The notes beneath the pieces were generated by a model. It was not told the DNA's origin. It saw only the letters and a program-made list of their open reading frames with translations, and searched no databases. The translations under genes and the position numbers were made by a program. Positions 45,208 to 54,809 of a DNA stretch of 64,000 nt are shown piece after piece (the first letter of the stretch is position 1; every line of letters starts with the position of its first letter). Source of the stretch: Flavobacteriales bacterium (GTDB taxonomy: Bacteria > Bacteroidota > Bacteroidia > Flavobacteriales_D > Sanyastnellaceae); assembly GCA_016722445.1 (NCBI GenBank), contig JADKIZ010000008.1, positions 62,001 to 126,000 of the forward strand, read 5' to 3'.

Positions 45208-48200
45208 CGGTGAACAACCGATTGGTGCGCTCGAGTAAGATTGATCTCCACCGTGTTTGGAAGCACCGTAACAATTGATTCATACATATCTGAACCGCAA
45301 CTGTTGTAAGCATATAGCTTAATCAAGAAGTCTTCAGAATTGTCTTCTGTGGTATAAATCTTTGGTGAAGGAACAGGATCTGTAGTTGTATCGCCATCGC
45401 CAAGTTCCCATAAATATGTATCGGCATTACCAGTGGTATTGTTGGTAAATACTGTAGTAACAGGAGAACACTGCGATGATAAATTCATGCTGAATGCGGC
45501 ATGTGGAGTAGGAAATACCTCGACCATTTCTGAATGACTATTGCTGCCACAAGTGTTTGTGGCGGTCAGGATAATCTCATGAATGGTGTTGGCATCCACT
45601 GCCGAGAATTGGTATGGAGCCGGATCTTCAACATTGTAGTTGTTGCCACCCATGTTCCAGGTATAGCTAACATTGAGTCCGGTTGTTTGATTGTCAAATG
45701 AAATATCCAATGGACTGCAACCACTCTGTACCGAAGTATTAAATGATGCTTGTGGTGCTGAAATAATTTCTATTTCATCACTGGCTGAATGACTACAACC
45801 AAGCAAATTGTATGCGGTAAGTGTAACGAGGTAAGTACCTCCGATAGAATAAATAGTATGTCCATCTTCCATCATGGAATTTGATCCATTACCAAAACTC
45901 CATTCATAATCAGTTGCACCTGTAGAGTTGTTGGTGAAATAGACAATCGTATTTAGACATCCTGTTGCTGGATGTGTGAAATCGGCAACTGGCATCGCTT
46001 CAACGGTGAGCGTCATCGCATCTGAAGCTGTACAACCGTAATTGTCTGTTGCGGTCAACGTGAAAATCATCGTGGAAGAAATATTCGCAGTCGCAAATCC
46101 GATGTTAGGATCATCCAAATAAGAGGCATTATCCCAACTATACGATACAGAAGGTGAGGAAGAACTTACTCCACCATTCAGTTGATATGAACTTCCTTCG
46201 CAAACTCCGCCGTCCATTCCAGCATTCACCACAGGTATGTCATGTACTTCTACAACCCTTGTGTCTGTTGTTAAGCATGATCCGATACCTAGTGTGTAAG
46301 TTAATGTATAGGTTCCGTTTTGTATCGGGTTAAATGATCCGGCGCCATTAACATAGGTGCTTCCCGACCATGTGCCACCCCCAACGATAGGAGTAAGGAC
46401 GGTTGCAGCGGAGCCTTCACATAAGTGAGAGTCAAGACCTGCATCAGCATAAGTCGTTGCATTCACAGTGATGGTTTTATCATCAGAAGAAGAACACCCG
46501 AAAGCGTTTGTATAACTGTATGTGAGGATATGTGAACCTATTGTGTTTGGTGTGAATATGCCACCTGAGGTAACGTCGGTGCCAGACCATACACCCCCAG
46601 CAGGACTGTAGCCTGATAACGTTTGCGCAATACCCTGATCGCAGAATGCTTCATTCGCTCCAGCATTGACAACAGGATTTGGATTTGCTGTAATATCCAA
46701 TGCATCGGTTGCGGTGCACCCAGCGTCATCAGTAATGGTAACAATCAAAGTAACATCTGCATTGGCCGTAAATGTCGGATCGGCGATATGATCATCCGAA
46801 ACGGTAGCACCAGTCCAGGTGTAATCTGAAATATTGCCATTCGGTGTATTGGCTGAAGCGCTAAGCTGAATTGTTTCTCCAGCACAGACTGCAACATCTG
46901 ACCCAACGGTCACATTCGGCAAACCATTTACCTGAACGTCGATGTAGTCTGTTGCGAGACATCCACCGGACATGGCCTGATAGGTGAGAGTATATGAGCC
47001 AACTGTAGATGGAGTGAAAACTCCGCCTGAAGTGACAAATGGTGAACCTGACCATGTTCCGCCAGTAGTCAATTGTACTGATGGCGAATTTTGACAAACA
47101 TCAATGTCAGATCCCGCATTCAAAGGACCTGGATTGATCACTGTAACGTTCATGTCATCACTGGATGTGCAGCTAAAGCTGTCAGTGTATGTGTACGTAA
47201 GTGTGAATGTTCCTGTTGTTGTTGGTGAAAATACTCCAGCGGCATCTACATCGCTTCCGCTCCAATTTCCGCCGGCAGGAGAATAGCCCGCGATGGCAAC
47301 TGGTCCACCATTGATACAAGTCGTTAAGTTTGATCCGGCGTCTACTGTAGGCAATGCGTGTACATTGACTGTAACGGCATCGGAAGCAGAACATCCTGCA
47401 AAGTCAGTCGCTGTCACCGTAAAAAGTGAAGTGGATGCTGGCGTCGCTGTAGGATTATGAATATTGTTTTGACTTACTGCACCAGTCCAAGAATAAGAAG
47501 TGATTGCTCCATTGGTACTGCTTGCAGTGGCACTCAGTTGAGCCGTTCCTCCAGCACAAATGTCTTGATCCGATCCTGCATTCACACTAGGAAGTGACAA
47601 TACCGAAACGATGATTTGGTCACTTGCCATGCAAGTACCTGTTGATGTCGTGTAAGTAAGATTATAAGTTCCGGTTTGTCCCGGTGTGAAGAGTCCTCCT
47701 GATGTTACCCATGCGCTTCCAGACCATGTACCTGTTGTCAAAAGTTGATGTGCAGAACTATTTAAACAAAGAGATACGTCGCTTCCTGCATTTACGCTTC
47801 CTGGAGGAACTACTGTTACAGTGAGTTGGTCCGATGCTGTGCATCCACTTGCAGGTGTATAGGTATAGGTGAGAATAAAACTACCAGTACCGGTTGGAGT
47901 AAATACTCCACTTCCTGAAACTCCGCTTCCAGTCCATGCACCTCCAGCCGGACTGAAGCCGGGTAGGGTATAAGGACCGCTATTGCTGCAGAGTGTGACA
48001 TCACTACCTGCCTGAACGGTTGGATAGTTATTTACAGTAACCGTCATGTTGTCTGATGCAGAACAGTTTTCTGAGTCAGTAACAGTGAGGGTGTAATTGG
48101 TAGTAGAAGTTGGTGTTGCTGTGGTATTCAGAACACCATCGGTTCCAAGTGAACTTCCGTTCCAATCAATGATTGTGATGCTACCGTTTGTACTTGAAGC

Positions 48201-49250
48201 AGTACCATTGAGTGATGCGGTTTGTCCATTGCAAATTGAAACACTAGCGCCAGCATCAACCACGGGAAGAGGTCTTACTTCGACAATAACATTGTCGCTC
48301 ACAGTGCAGCCGGGTGAACCGTTTGTTACCGTGAGGTTGTATGTTCCTATAGCTGAAGGAGTAAATAATCCACCGGAAGTAACAAGAGCTGAACCGCTCC
48401 ATGATCCTACTACAGGGAGTTGAAGGTTTCCACTGTTCAAGCAAATATCTTCATCGGATCCTCCATTAATAGGAGTTGGTGTCGTAACCGAAACCACGGT
48501 TTGGTCGGTATTCGTACATCCATTGGCATTCGTATAACTATAAGTAAGAGTGAAGTTTCCTGTCGTGGAAGCTGTGAAGAGTCCAGAAGAATTTACACCA
48601 GATCCAGACCAGGTTCCACCTGAAGGTGATCCAGTCAGTTGCAAAGTGCCCTGAGAAAGACACATACTTTGATTGGATCCGGCATCAACCGTAGGCAATG
48701 CATAAATGGAAACAGCAATCGCATCACTTTTCTGACAGCCGGCAGCATCAACGGCGGTGACATTATAAGTAGTAGGATTGGTTGGGGAAACGGTCCAACA
48801 TTGGGTCGGTGGTCCACTTACCCAAGTATAAAGTGTAATGGCACCATTAGGTGATGTCGCATTGGCACAAAGTGGAGTGGGAGTACCTGAGCAAATTGAA
48901 ATATCTGAGCCGGCATTAATTGTCGGTAGATTCAAAATGGTGATTGTGATGTTATCTGTTGCTATACAGCCACTTGCATCCTGTATTGTTAAAGTATAGG
49001 TTGTAGTAGTTGTAGGAGCTAAAGACGTATTCGGTGTTGGGTTGAATGTCGTGCCATTCCAACTGTAGGTCACTGCCCCCGTGGTACCGGAAGTGGTAAC
49101 ACTTGGACCCGGATTGTAGGGTTGACCTTGACACTTGGTAGCATCAGGTCCAGCATTGACTGAGCATTGTGAATAACTCTGTGAAAAGGACAGAATTGCA
49201 GACGAAAGGACCAACAGGCTTTTAGGCCAATTGAATAATAGGGATTTCAC
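45189..49250 (-). CDS. Giant repeat adhesin, N-terminal part (frame-broken)
   Basis: Signal peptide (LLVLSSAILSFSQSYSQ), then residues 31-1088 made of 14 related Ig-like units of 70-81 residues, each starting V-N/D-A-G-S-D with a Cys at position 10 and a second Cys near position 60, which suggests a disulfide in each. From residue 111 to 1007 they follow a strict A-B-C order repeated four times. PKD domains follow from residue 1089. After about residue 1334 the frame is shifted (near 45246), and the ORF ends out of frame. Likely a long surface filament for adhesion or gliding. Confidence 0.87.
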   Translation of the reverse strand: MKSLLFNWPKSLLVLSSAILSFSQSYSQCSVNAGPDATKCQGQPYNPGPSVTTSGTTGAVTYSWNGTTFNPTPNTSLAPTTTTTYTLTIQDASGCIATDNITITILNLPTINAGSDISICSGTPTPLCANATSPNGAITLYTWVSGPPTQCWTVSPTNPTTYNVTAVDAAGCQKSDAIAVSIYALPTVDAGSNQSMCLSQGTLQLTGSPSGGTWSGSGVNSSGLFTASTTGNFTLTYSYTNANGCTNTDQTVVSVTTPTPINGGSDEDICLNSGNLQLPVVGSWSGSALVTSGGLFTPSAIGTYNLTVTNGSPGCTVSDNVIVEVRPLPVVDAGASVSICNGQTASLNGTASSTNGSITIIDWNGSSLGTDGVLNTTATPTSTTNYTLTVTDSENCSASDNMTVTVNNYPTVQAGSDVTLCSNSGPYTLPGFSPAGGAWTGSGVSGSGVFTPTGTGSFILTYTYTPASGCTASDQLTVTVVPPGSVNAGSDVSLCLNSSAHQLLTTGTWSGSAWVTSGGLFTPGQTGTYNLTYTTSTGTCMASDQIIVSVLSLPSVNAGSDQDICAGGTAQLSATASSTNGAITSYSWTGAVSQNNIHNPTATPASTSLFTVTATDFAGCSASDAVTVNVHALPTVDAGSNLTTCINGGPVAIAGYSPAGGNWSGSDVDAAGVFSPTTTGTFTLTYTYTDSFSCTSSDDMNVTVINPGPLNAGSDIDVCQNSPSVQLTTGGTWSGSPFVTSGGVFTPSTVGSYTLTYQAMSGGCLATDYIDVQVNGLPNVTVGSDVAVCAGETIQLSASANTPNGNISDYTWTGATVSDDHIADPTFTANADVTLIVTITDDAGCTATDALDITANPNPVVNAGANEAFCDQGIAQTLSGYSPAGGVWSGTDVTSGGIFTPNTIGSHILTYSYTNAFGCSSSDDKTITVNATTYADAGLDSHLCEGSAATVLTPIVGGGTWSGSTYVNGAGSFNPIQNGTYTLTYTLGIGSCLTTDTRVVEVHDIPVVNAGMDGGVCEGSSYQLNGGVSSSSPSVSYSWDNASYLDDPNIGFATANISSTMIFTLTATDNYGCTASDAMTLTVEAMPVADFTHPATGCLNTIVYFTNNSTGATDYEWSFGNGSNSMMEDGHTIYSIGGTYLVTLTAYNLLGCSHSASDEIEIISAPQASFNTSVQSGCSPLDISFDNQTTGLNVSYTWNMGGNNYNVEDPAPYQFSAVDANTIHEIILTATNTCGSNSHSEMVEVFPTPHAAFSMNLSSQCSPVTTVFTNNTTGNADTYLWELGDGDTTTDPVPSPKIYTTEDNSEDFLIKLYAYNSCGSDMYESIVTVLPNTVEINLTRAHQSVVHRCLLSL
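45987..49160 (-). repeat. Protein-level tandem repeats in the adhesin (A-A-B-C then three ABC, then A)
   Basis: Unit boundaries in residues: A0 31-110, A1 111, B1 188, C1 261, A2 331, B2 412, C2 486, A3 556, B3 636, C3 710, A4 780, B4 861, C4 935, A5 1008-1088. B units carry SPAGGxWSG, C units carry TWSGSxxVTSGGxFTP, A units carry NGxIxxYxWTG. The supermodules are 220, 225, 224 and 228 residues long. DNA identity is moderate, so the units are diverged. Confidence 0.85.
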
Positions 49251-49300
49251 TTTCAGCAGTTTAAGTTAGGTAATGAATAGTATTTATTCAAAACCTAGTA

Positions 49301-49308
49301 CGAAGGTA
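49301..49308 (-). promoter_or_regulatory. -7 element (TACCTTCG) for the adhesin gene
   Basis: It matches TAnnTTCG and lies about 50 bases before the adhesin ATG. No clear -33 element is visible. Confidence 0.35.
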
Positions 49309-49437
49309 GGAAGTAAATTGTTGCATTGTTGATAAAATCGTGAAAAAAATTTTCGGGCTTGCTTCAAATCAACTGTATCTAAGTTTTTGGAGGCTTATTT
49401 TGGCCGCGGTAACCTGTAATTTTATTTTGAACCATTT

Positions 49438-51099
49438 ATGAAAAAATTATTCCTTGCACTTGTTGTATTGTTTTCATTTTTAAATGCTTACACTCAGTCT
49501 GAGCCATTTGGGCTGACTTTGAGTCAAGATCAATTCGACCTTATTAGAACAGATATTTTGCCAACTTTCGATCACGAAAGACTTCTGGCTGAGGATACTG
49601 AAATTGAAGAAAAGGGTGGACGTACCAACTTCGGAAGGATTATTCCTTCAGGAATGAATGAAGAAAACGTCGGAGTCTGGACGGATCTCGGCAATGGAGA
49701 TCGAATTTGGCAATACCGTTTTAAATCAGAAGGAGCCAAAGGTCTTTGTGTATACTTCAATGATCTGTACTTACCTCTTGGGTCATCGCTGGTTTTTTAT
49801 CCGGCTGACCGCAGTTATGTTGTTGGTCCATTTGGAAACCACGATTGTAAAGCAAATGGTAAGTTCATGGTAGGTGAAATTTTGGGCGATGAGGGTGTTC
49901 TTGAATACTATGAGCCTTCTACAGTTGTTGGTGAAGCACGAATTGGTATGCATGGCATTGCACACTTATATAGATATGTGTATGGATCAGAAGAAGAGCA
50001 GCGAGGTGGTGGTAGTGATGTTTGTGAAGTGGATGTGAATTGTCCGGAAGGAGCAGAATGGACCGCAGAACGTGATGGTGTTGTGCGTTTGCAAATCACG
50101 GAAGGTCAATTTGTAGGACTTTGTTCTGCTTCTTTGGTGAATACGACAGCGAAAGATTGTCGCAAGTATATCCTCACTGCCATGCACTGCGGCGTGAATG
50201 TTTCTGATTCTGATTGGGATCTTTGTTCGGTGCGTTTTAAATATCAGCGCGCTTCATGCGGATCTGGTTCTGCGCCTACTTTGAACAATCGAGTTGGTGT
50301 TAATTTTTTGGCCGATAGCAATGACGGTGGCGGCGATACTGGTTCTGACTTCCTTTTGTTGGAATTGGAAGACGAAATTCCTTCAGGTTGGAATCCATTT
50401 TTCTGCGGTTGGAACGCAGAAACGTCGGCAGCATCGTCGGGTGTATGTATTCACCATCCATCTGGTGATAGCAAAAAAATTTCTGCTACAAGCAATATCG
50501 TTTCAGGAACATATAGTGCAACAGGTTTTCACTGGCGTGTTGTTTGGCACGAAACTGAAACCAATTGGGGTGTGACCGAAGGTGGTTCTTCAGGTTCTCC
50601 GCTTTTCGATCCAAATCACCGTATCGTTGGTACGCTTACCGGTGGTGGTTCGTTTTGTTCTTCTCCAAGTTCACCTGATTATTATGGAAAAATGTCGAAG
50701 CATTGGACCGCCAATCCTAATGCTGCTGATCAAAAATTGAAAGTTTGGTTGGATCCCAACAATACTGGTTTACTTACCATGGATGGCTCATATGTTCACG
50801 CTGGTGCAAGCTCACCTTGTGATCCTTCAATTACATCAGTAGACAAAGACATTCAATTTGATGACATGAAAATTTTCCCTTCAATTTGTGACGCCTTGCT
50901 TACCATCAATGTTGTGAATTTCCGCAACATCACTGAAGTTCGCGTATTTGATAACAGTGGCAAGATGGTAAAAACACTTGGATTGAATCAGCCTTCAATA
51001 TCGATGAGTACAGATGATCTCGCTGATGGACTATACTACATCACATTTGTTGGTACAGAAGGACGTTTTATCACTCAAAAATTCGCTGTAAGACATTAA
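49438..51099 (+). CDS. Secreted trypsin-like (S1, lysyl endopeptidase-like) protease with T9SS domain
   Basis: 553 residues: signal peptide (LFLALVVLFSFLNAYTQ), a propeptide-like region to about residue 190, then an S1 chymotrypsin-fold domain. Catalytic His in LTAMHCGV, Asp in GSDFLLLELED and Ser in EGGSSGSPLF are all present; paired Cys fit lysyl endopeptidase (Achromobacter-type). The C-terminus is a T9SS type A-like tail (MKIFPSICDALLTI, with ADGLYYITFVG). Extracellular protein degradation is the likely role. Confidence 0.88.
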   Translation: MKKLFLALVVLFSFLNAYTQSEPFGLTLSQDQFDLIRTDILPTFDHERLLAEDTEIEEKGGRTNFGRIIPSGMNEENVGVWTDLGNGDRIWQYRFKSEGAKGLCVYFNDLYLPLGSSLVFYPADRSYVVGPFGNHDCKANGKFMVGEILGDEGVLEYYEPSTVVGEARIGMHGIAHLYRYVYGSEEEQRGGGSDVCEVDVNCPEGAEWTAERDGVVRLQITEGQFVGLCSASLVNTTAKDCRKYILTAMHCGVNVSDSDWDLCSVRFKYQRASCGSGSAPTLNNRVGVNFLADSNDGGGDTGSDFLLLELEDEIPSGWNPFFCGWNAETSAASSGVCIHHPSGDSKKISATSNIVSGTYSATGFHWRVVWHETETNWGVTEGGSSGSPLFDPNHRIVGTLTGGGSFCSSPSSPDYYGKMSKHWTANPNAADQKLKVWLDPNNTGLLTMDGSYVHAGASSPCDPSITSVDKDIQFDDMKIFPSICDALLTINVVNFRNITEVRVFDNSGKMVKTLGLNQPSISMSTDDLADGLYYITFVGTEGRFITQKFAVRH

Positions 51100-51264
51100 C
51101 CTAGATCACGCATTCAAAATCGATTGCAGTGCCCGTCCGGGTGAGGATTTCAGCGCTTCATGACGGTATCGACTGCAGAATCTGAATTAAGAAAAGATTA
51201 ATCCAATTCACCTGCAATTGTTGGTATCGGAAGTCTTCAGATACCACGTTGATGGAAATTGTAC

Positions 51265-51272
51265 TATATTTG
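51265..51272 (+). promoter_or_regulatory. -7 element (TATATTTG) for the STAS gene
   Basis: It matches TAnnTTTG, 16 bases before the ATG at 51289. A TTG 13 bp upstream is too close to be a normal -33. Confidence 0.5.
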
Positions 51273-51288
51273 GCCAAAACCCTGTGAA

Positions 51289-51654
51289 ATGAAATTTGAA
51301 GTAAATCCCCAGGATAAAGTGGTTTGTGATCAGCAAAAAAAAGTTGAAAAACTGGATGCTATTCACGCTCCTGAATTGAAAAGCGAAATTGTAATGTTGA
51401 ATAAAGATGGATCGAAGAATATCATCATTGATCTGTCTGAAACAAGATATATTGATTCTTCTGGCCTCAGTGCATTGTTGGTTGGTAACAGACTTTGTCG
51501 TGATGCCAATGGTTCTTTTGTACTCTGCGGACTGCAAGACAATGTGAAGAAACTCATCACGATTTCACAACTGGAATCTGTGTTGAAAATTACACCTACC
51601 AGAAACGAAGCCGTTGATCTGGTTTATATGGAAGAAGTTGAACGTGATATTTAA
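51289..51654 (+). CDS. STAS domain protein (anti-sigma factor antagonist-like)
   Basis: 121 residues, a single STAS domain. The motif IDLSETRYIDSSGLSALLVG carries the Ser normally phosphorylated by a partner-switching kinase. The phosphorylation state would control binding to an anti-sigma-type kinase. No kinase or phosphatase is adjacent; the SiaB-like kinase at 18639 is a possible but unproven partner. Start ATG 51289 rather than the ATG at 51259, which lies upstream of the -7 element. Confidence 0.88.
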   Translation: MKFEVNPQDKVVCDQQKKVEKLDAIHAPELKSEIVMLNKDGSKNIIIDLSETRYIDSSGLSALLVGNRLCRDANGSFVLCGLQDNVKKLITISQLESVLKITPTRNEAVDLVYMEEVERDI

Positions 51655-51663
51655 ACCGACTTT

Positions 51664-52463
51664 ATGAAGAGAATTTTTTACGCTGCATTTTTATTCTATC
51701 CCCACTCGCTATTCTGTCGCAATGTGACCCTTCGTCTCATGATTGGGGTAGCGCTACGTTTGGTGTATCACCTGATCCAACCGTTGGCGAGAATTTTCTG
51801 CCAGCAGTGATCAATCAACCTTATTCTGACGCGGTATATGTATTGTGTCCATCCAGCGTTGGTGATGTAGTACCTGAATATGCTAACGTACAGTTGGCGA
51901 TAGATTCAATAAGTTTGGATAGTGTTACCGTTTTCAACGGTATTGCTGATGTTCAGATGTCGACCATTGGATTGTATTTGACTTGCAACAACAATGGTGA
52001 GTCGACCAACCCATGTATGTTTTTTCCTGGAAATGCATATTGCGGTGATATCGCTGGTACACCAACTGTGGCAGGAACTTTTGATGTGAAAATTTTCGTA
52101 ACTGTTCACTTTAATTTCTTCGGAGCTCAATCTCTCCCATACAGTTTTGAGGGATATGTACTTGAAGTTTCATCTGGTAACAGTGTTTCTGAAGCATCGG
52201 CGTCCAGCCTTACTTTGAATCAGAACAATCCAAACCCGGCTTCTGCTTATACCAATCTGACATTTCAGGTTGCATCAGTTCAAGATGTAACCATCAGCGT
52301 ATGCAACTTGTTGGGTGAGGTAGTTTACCAAAAGGATATCAAAGCAAAACGCGGCGAGAACCAATTCAGACTTGAGACTTCTGCTTTTGAAACAGGAGTT
52401 TATCTATACTCAATTCAGACCATGGATAAAAAACTGACCCGTAAAATGATTGTACAGCATTAA
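51664..52463 (+). CDS. Secreted T9SS type A sorted protein (frame-broken signal region)
   Basis: ATG 51664 gives MKRIFYAAFL, but the frame changes near 51690-51700, where one T seems missing (TTCTATCC for TTCTTATCC). With it restored the signal peptide continues as SPLAILSQC, followed by DPSSHDWGSA. From there the frame is open to 52463 and ends in a T9SS type A tail (NQNNPNPASAYTNL; YLYSIQTMDKKLTRKM). About 266 residues; the central region matches no family I know. A strong terminator follows. Confidence 0.75.
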
Positions 52464-52489
52464 CATTGCCACATTCATGATGATATTTG

Positions 52490-52518
52490 ACCGTCCCATT
52501 CAGGGGCGGTTTTTTTTT
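52490..52518 (+). terminator. Rho-independent terminator
   Basis: 8-bp stem ACCGTCCC/GGGGCGGT (52490-52497 with 52503-52510, one G-T pair), a 5-nt loop and a long T tract. It ends just before the RNase Z start. Confidence 0.88.
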
Positions 52519-52520
52519 CA

Positions 52521-53435
52521 TTGAACTTTGAAGTTACCATATTAGGCTGCGGAGCTGCTGCTCCGACCAACCGACACAATCCCTCATCGCAGGTGATTAA
52601 TCTGCACGATAAGTTGTTTCTCGTCGATTGTGGTGAAGGAACCCAAATGCAAATGCGGAAGTTCAAAGTTCGCATGCAGCGCATCAATCACGTTTTCATT
52701 ACACACCTCCATGGCGATCACTATCTGGGTTTGATGGGGTTCATTTCGAGTATGCACCTGCTCGGACGAAAAGCGAAACTGCATGTATTTGGCCCAGCAG
52801 AACTGTGGGAGATTATTCAGATCCAGTTGAAAGCTTCCAGTACTTTTCTGGTATATGAAATCGAATTTCATGCGGTTTCTATGGATGAAAAGCAATTGGT
52901 ATTTGAAGACAAAACCATTCGCGCGTATTCATTTCCAATGAAACACCGCATTCCATGTAGCGGATATCTTTTTGAAGAAAAAGAAAGAAAACCCAAAATC
53001 AAAAAAGAGGAAATTGATCGTTACAAATTACAGCCTTCACAGATCATTGCACTGAAAAATGGAGTAGATGTGACTTTGGAAAATGGTCATGTGGTTTATG
53101 CTGATCAGGTGAGTATTCCGGCCGATGCCTTGCGCAGTTACGCTTATTGTTCTGATACTGCTTATTCAGAAAAAGTGATGGATGCGGTTCGTGGTGTGAC
53201 CACCATTTATCATGAATCCACATTTCTTGATTCTGAAAAGGAAAGAGCAAAAGAGACTTTTCATAGTACTGCTAAACAGGCGGCTACAGTGGCGAAAAAT
53301 GTGGGTGCTACCAAACTTATACTGGGACATTTCAGCTCAAGATATAGCGACGACAACGAATTTTTGGTTGAAGCCAAAACCCAATTTGACAATGCGATTC
53401 TTGCAGATGAAGGAATGATTATTCACATCGAATGA
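52521..53435 (+). CDS. rnz: Ribonuclease Z (tRNA 3'-endonuclease)
   Basis: 304 residues, normal RNase Z length. Metallo-beta-lactamase-fold nuclease that matures tRNA 3' ends. The metal motif THLHGDHYLGL, the Asp in YCSDTAYS and the final His in LGHFSSRYSD are intact, along with the flexible-arm region. The start is a TTG at 52521 giving MNFEVTILGCGAAAPT, exactly the family N-terminus; no ATG is nearer. It sits straight after a terminator, so its promoter must lie inside or just before the upstream gene's 3' end (GATATTTG at 52482 is a candidate). Confidence 0.95.
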   Translation: MNFEVTILGCGAAAPTNRHNPSSQVINLHDKLFLVDCGEGTQMQMRKFKVRMQRINHVFITHLHGDHYLGLMGFISSMHLLGRKAKLHVFGPAELWEIIQIQLKASSTFLVYEIEFHAVSMDEKQLVFEDKTIRAYSFPMKHRIPCSGYLFEEKERKPKIKKEEIDRYKLQPSQIIALKNGVDVTLENGHVVYADQVSIPADALRSYAYCSDTAYSEKVMDAVRGVTTIYHESTFLDSEKERAKETFHSTAKQAATVAKNVGATKLILGHFSSRYSDDNEFLVEAKTQFDNAILADEGMIIHIE

Positions 53436-53458
53436 AACTTGCCTTCACTACACCTGAA

Positions 53459-54418
53459 TTAAATCATCTCCACTTGTCTTGCTACCTTCTGTAATATTTC
53501 GAATACTGTTTCAGCCATCACATTTTCACTGTCCAGCGTTGGATTGATTTCTGTGAATTCGAGACAACAGGTCCTTTCATTCTGAAGAAATTCGAGTATC
53601 AAATCAGCTGCTTCCCTTTCGTTGATACCACCTTTGACCGGTGTTCCTGTTCCTCTGGAAACCGTTGGATCCATAGAGTCCACATCGAAACTGATATAGA
53701 TTCTGTCGCAATGACTGAGGTATTTGAGCAATTCTCGACTCAGTTTGGTGACGCCCGTTTTACGGACCTCGTTGGTGGTTACTACTTTCACTTTATTCTT
53801 CTTGATCAGATTGGCTTCCTGATCTTCGAAGTCGCGGAGGCAGATATAGATGAGATCTCTGTATTCAATTTTTGGAGATATATCGCCAACGTTTTTGACC
53901 ATTTCCCATAATTCAATGGTTTCATAGTCGAGGTCATTCACCTTTTCTTCGATATTGTCTTCGTTCAGTGACGCAGCGAGAGGCATACCGTGCATATTGC
54001 CGCTTGGTGTGGTGTACGGCGAGTGTAAATCAGCATGTGCATCAATCCAGATAACGCCCAGTCGGGATTCAGGATAGGCCATTTTAATACCGGCAATGGT
54101 GCCACCAGCGCTGCTGTGATCACCGCTGATGATAAGCGGGAATCTTCCATCACGCAGTGTATCGCGCACTCCAGCGCCTACACGTTCGTACATTTTAAGG
54201 ACGCTTCTCACATGTTTGGCATAACGACTACCAGGATTATTTAATAATGCCTGATTATCATGAGGTATACTGAGACTTTTGTATTTGCGAAAAAATTGAG
54301 AGCGAAAATCGAGCGCTGCGATTTTTACTGCGTCAATGCCAAGACTGGCACCGCGCGTACCTGCGCCAACTTCACTGGGAACTTCTATCAGTCGGATATT
54401 TTTTTCCTTTTTCGTCAT
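53459..54418 (-). CDS. Arginase/agmatinase family protein
   Basis: 319 residues. The ureohydrolase manganese motifs are present: GDHSSAGGT, IDAHADLH and SFDVDSMDP. It hydrolyses arginine or a related guanidino compound to urea plus the amine; the N-terminal IEVPSEVGAGTRGASLG fits Bacteroidota arginase. The ATG at 54418 is preferred over one at 54436 because the -7 element lies between the two. Confidence 0.92.
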   Translation of the reverse strand: MTKKEKNIRLIEVPSEVGAGTRGASLGIDAVKIAALDFRSQFFRKYKSLSIPHDNQALLNNPGSRYAKHVRSVLKMYERVGAGVRDTLRDGRFPLIISGDHSSAGGTIAGIKMAYPESRLGVIWIDAHADLHSPYTTPSGNMHGMPLAASLNEDNIEEKVNDLDYETIELWEMVKNVGDISPKIEYRDLIYICLRDFEDQEANLIKKNKVKVVTTNEVRKTGVTKLSRELLKYLSHCDRIYISFDVDSMDPTVSRGTGTPVKGGINEREAADLILEFLQNERTCCLEFTEINPTLDSENVMAETVFEILQKVARQVEMI

Positions 54419-54423
54419 ATCTG

Positions 54424-54431
54424 CAAAGATA
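54424..54431 (-). promoter_or_regulatory. -7 element (TATCTTTG) of the arginase gene
   Basis: It matches TAnnTTTG on the minus strand, five bases before the ATG, implying a leaderless or nearly leaderless mRNA. Confidence 0.5.
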
Positions 54432-54436
54432 GTCAT

Positions 54437-54809
54437 CTGATTTTAACTCGTTGTATCTCATGTTTTCGGATGTTTCCCAGATCTTTCCATTGCTAAAACA
54501 GGCTTGAATACAGAATTTCAGGTGCCGTTGTTAAAATCATAGCATTAAAATATAATGCACCAGCTGTGGAGAAGAGCCGTAATCCTAGGCAAATCAATCT
54601 CGCTTTATGATTCAGAGGGAGTTGATGCGAAGATTTTATTTCGGAAGAAACAATATGACGTAACGATGTGATTTATGTAAATGATGACCTTGTTTGTGTA
54701 ATCATCCTTCTTATTGAATAGTACACCTTTGCTCCATTCCAACATCACCTACAAATGAAGCACTTTGGTGCAGTAGAGTGATTCAGATATTGAACTATAA
54801 CAAAAATCC
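54437..54809. other. Intergenic region
   Basis: 373 bp between divergent arginase and lipocalin genes. A 6-bp hairpin (GCATTA 54542-54547 with TAATGC 54553-54558) is visible, but no gene and no clear promoter for the lipocalin. Confidence 0.4.

Noticed and set aside
45987..49160. CRISPR or DNA-level tandem repeat in the adhesin
   Set aside because: Periodicity is at protein level with diverged DNA, fully inside a coding frame.
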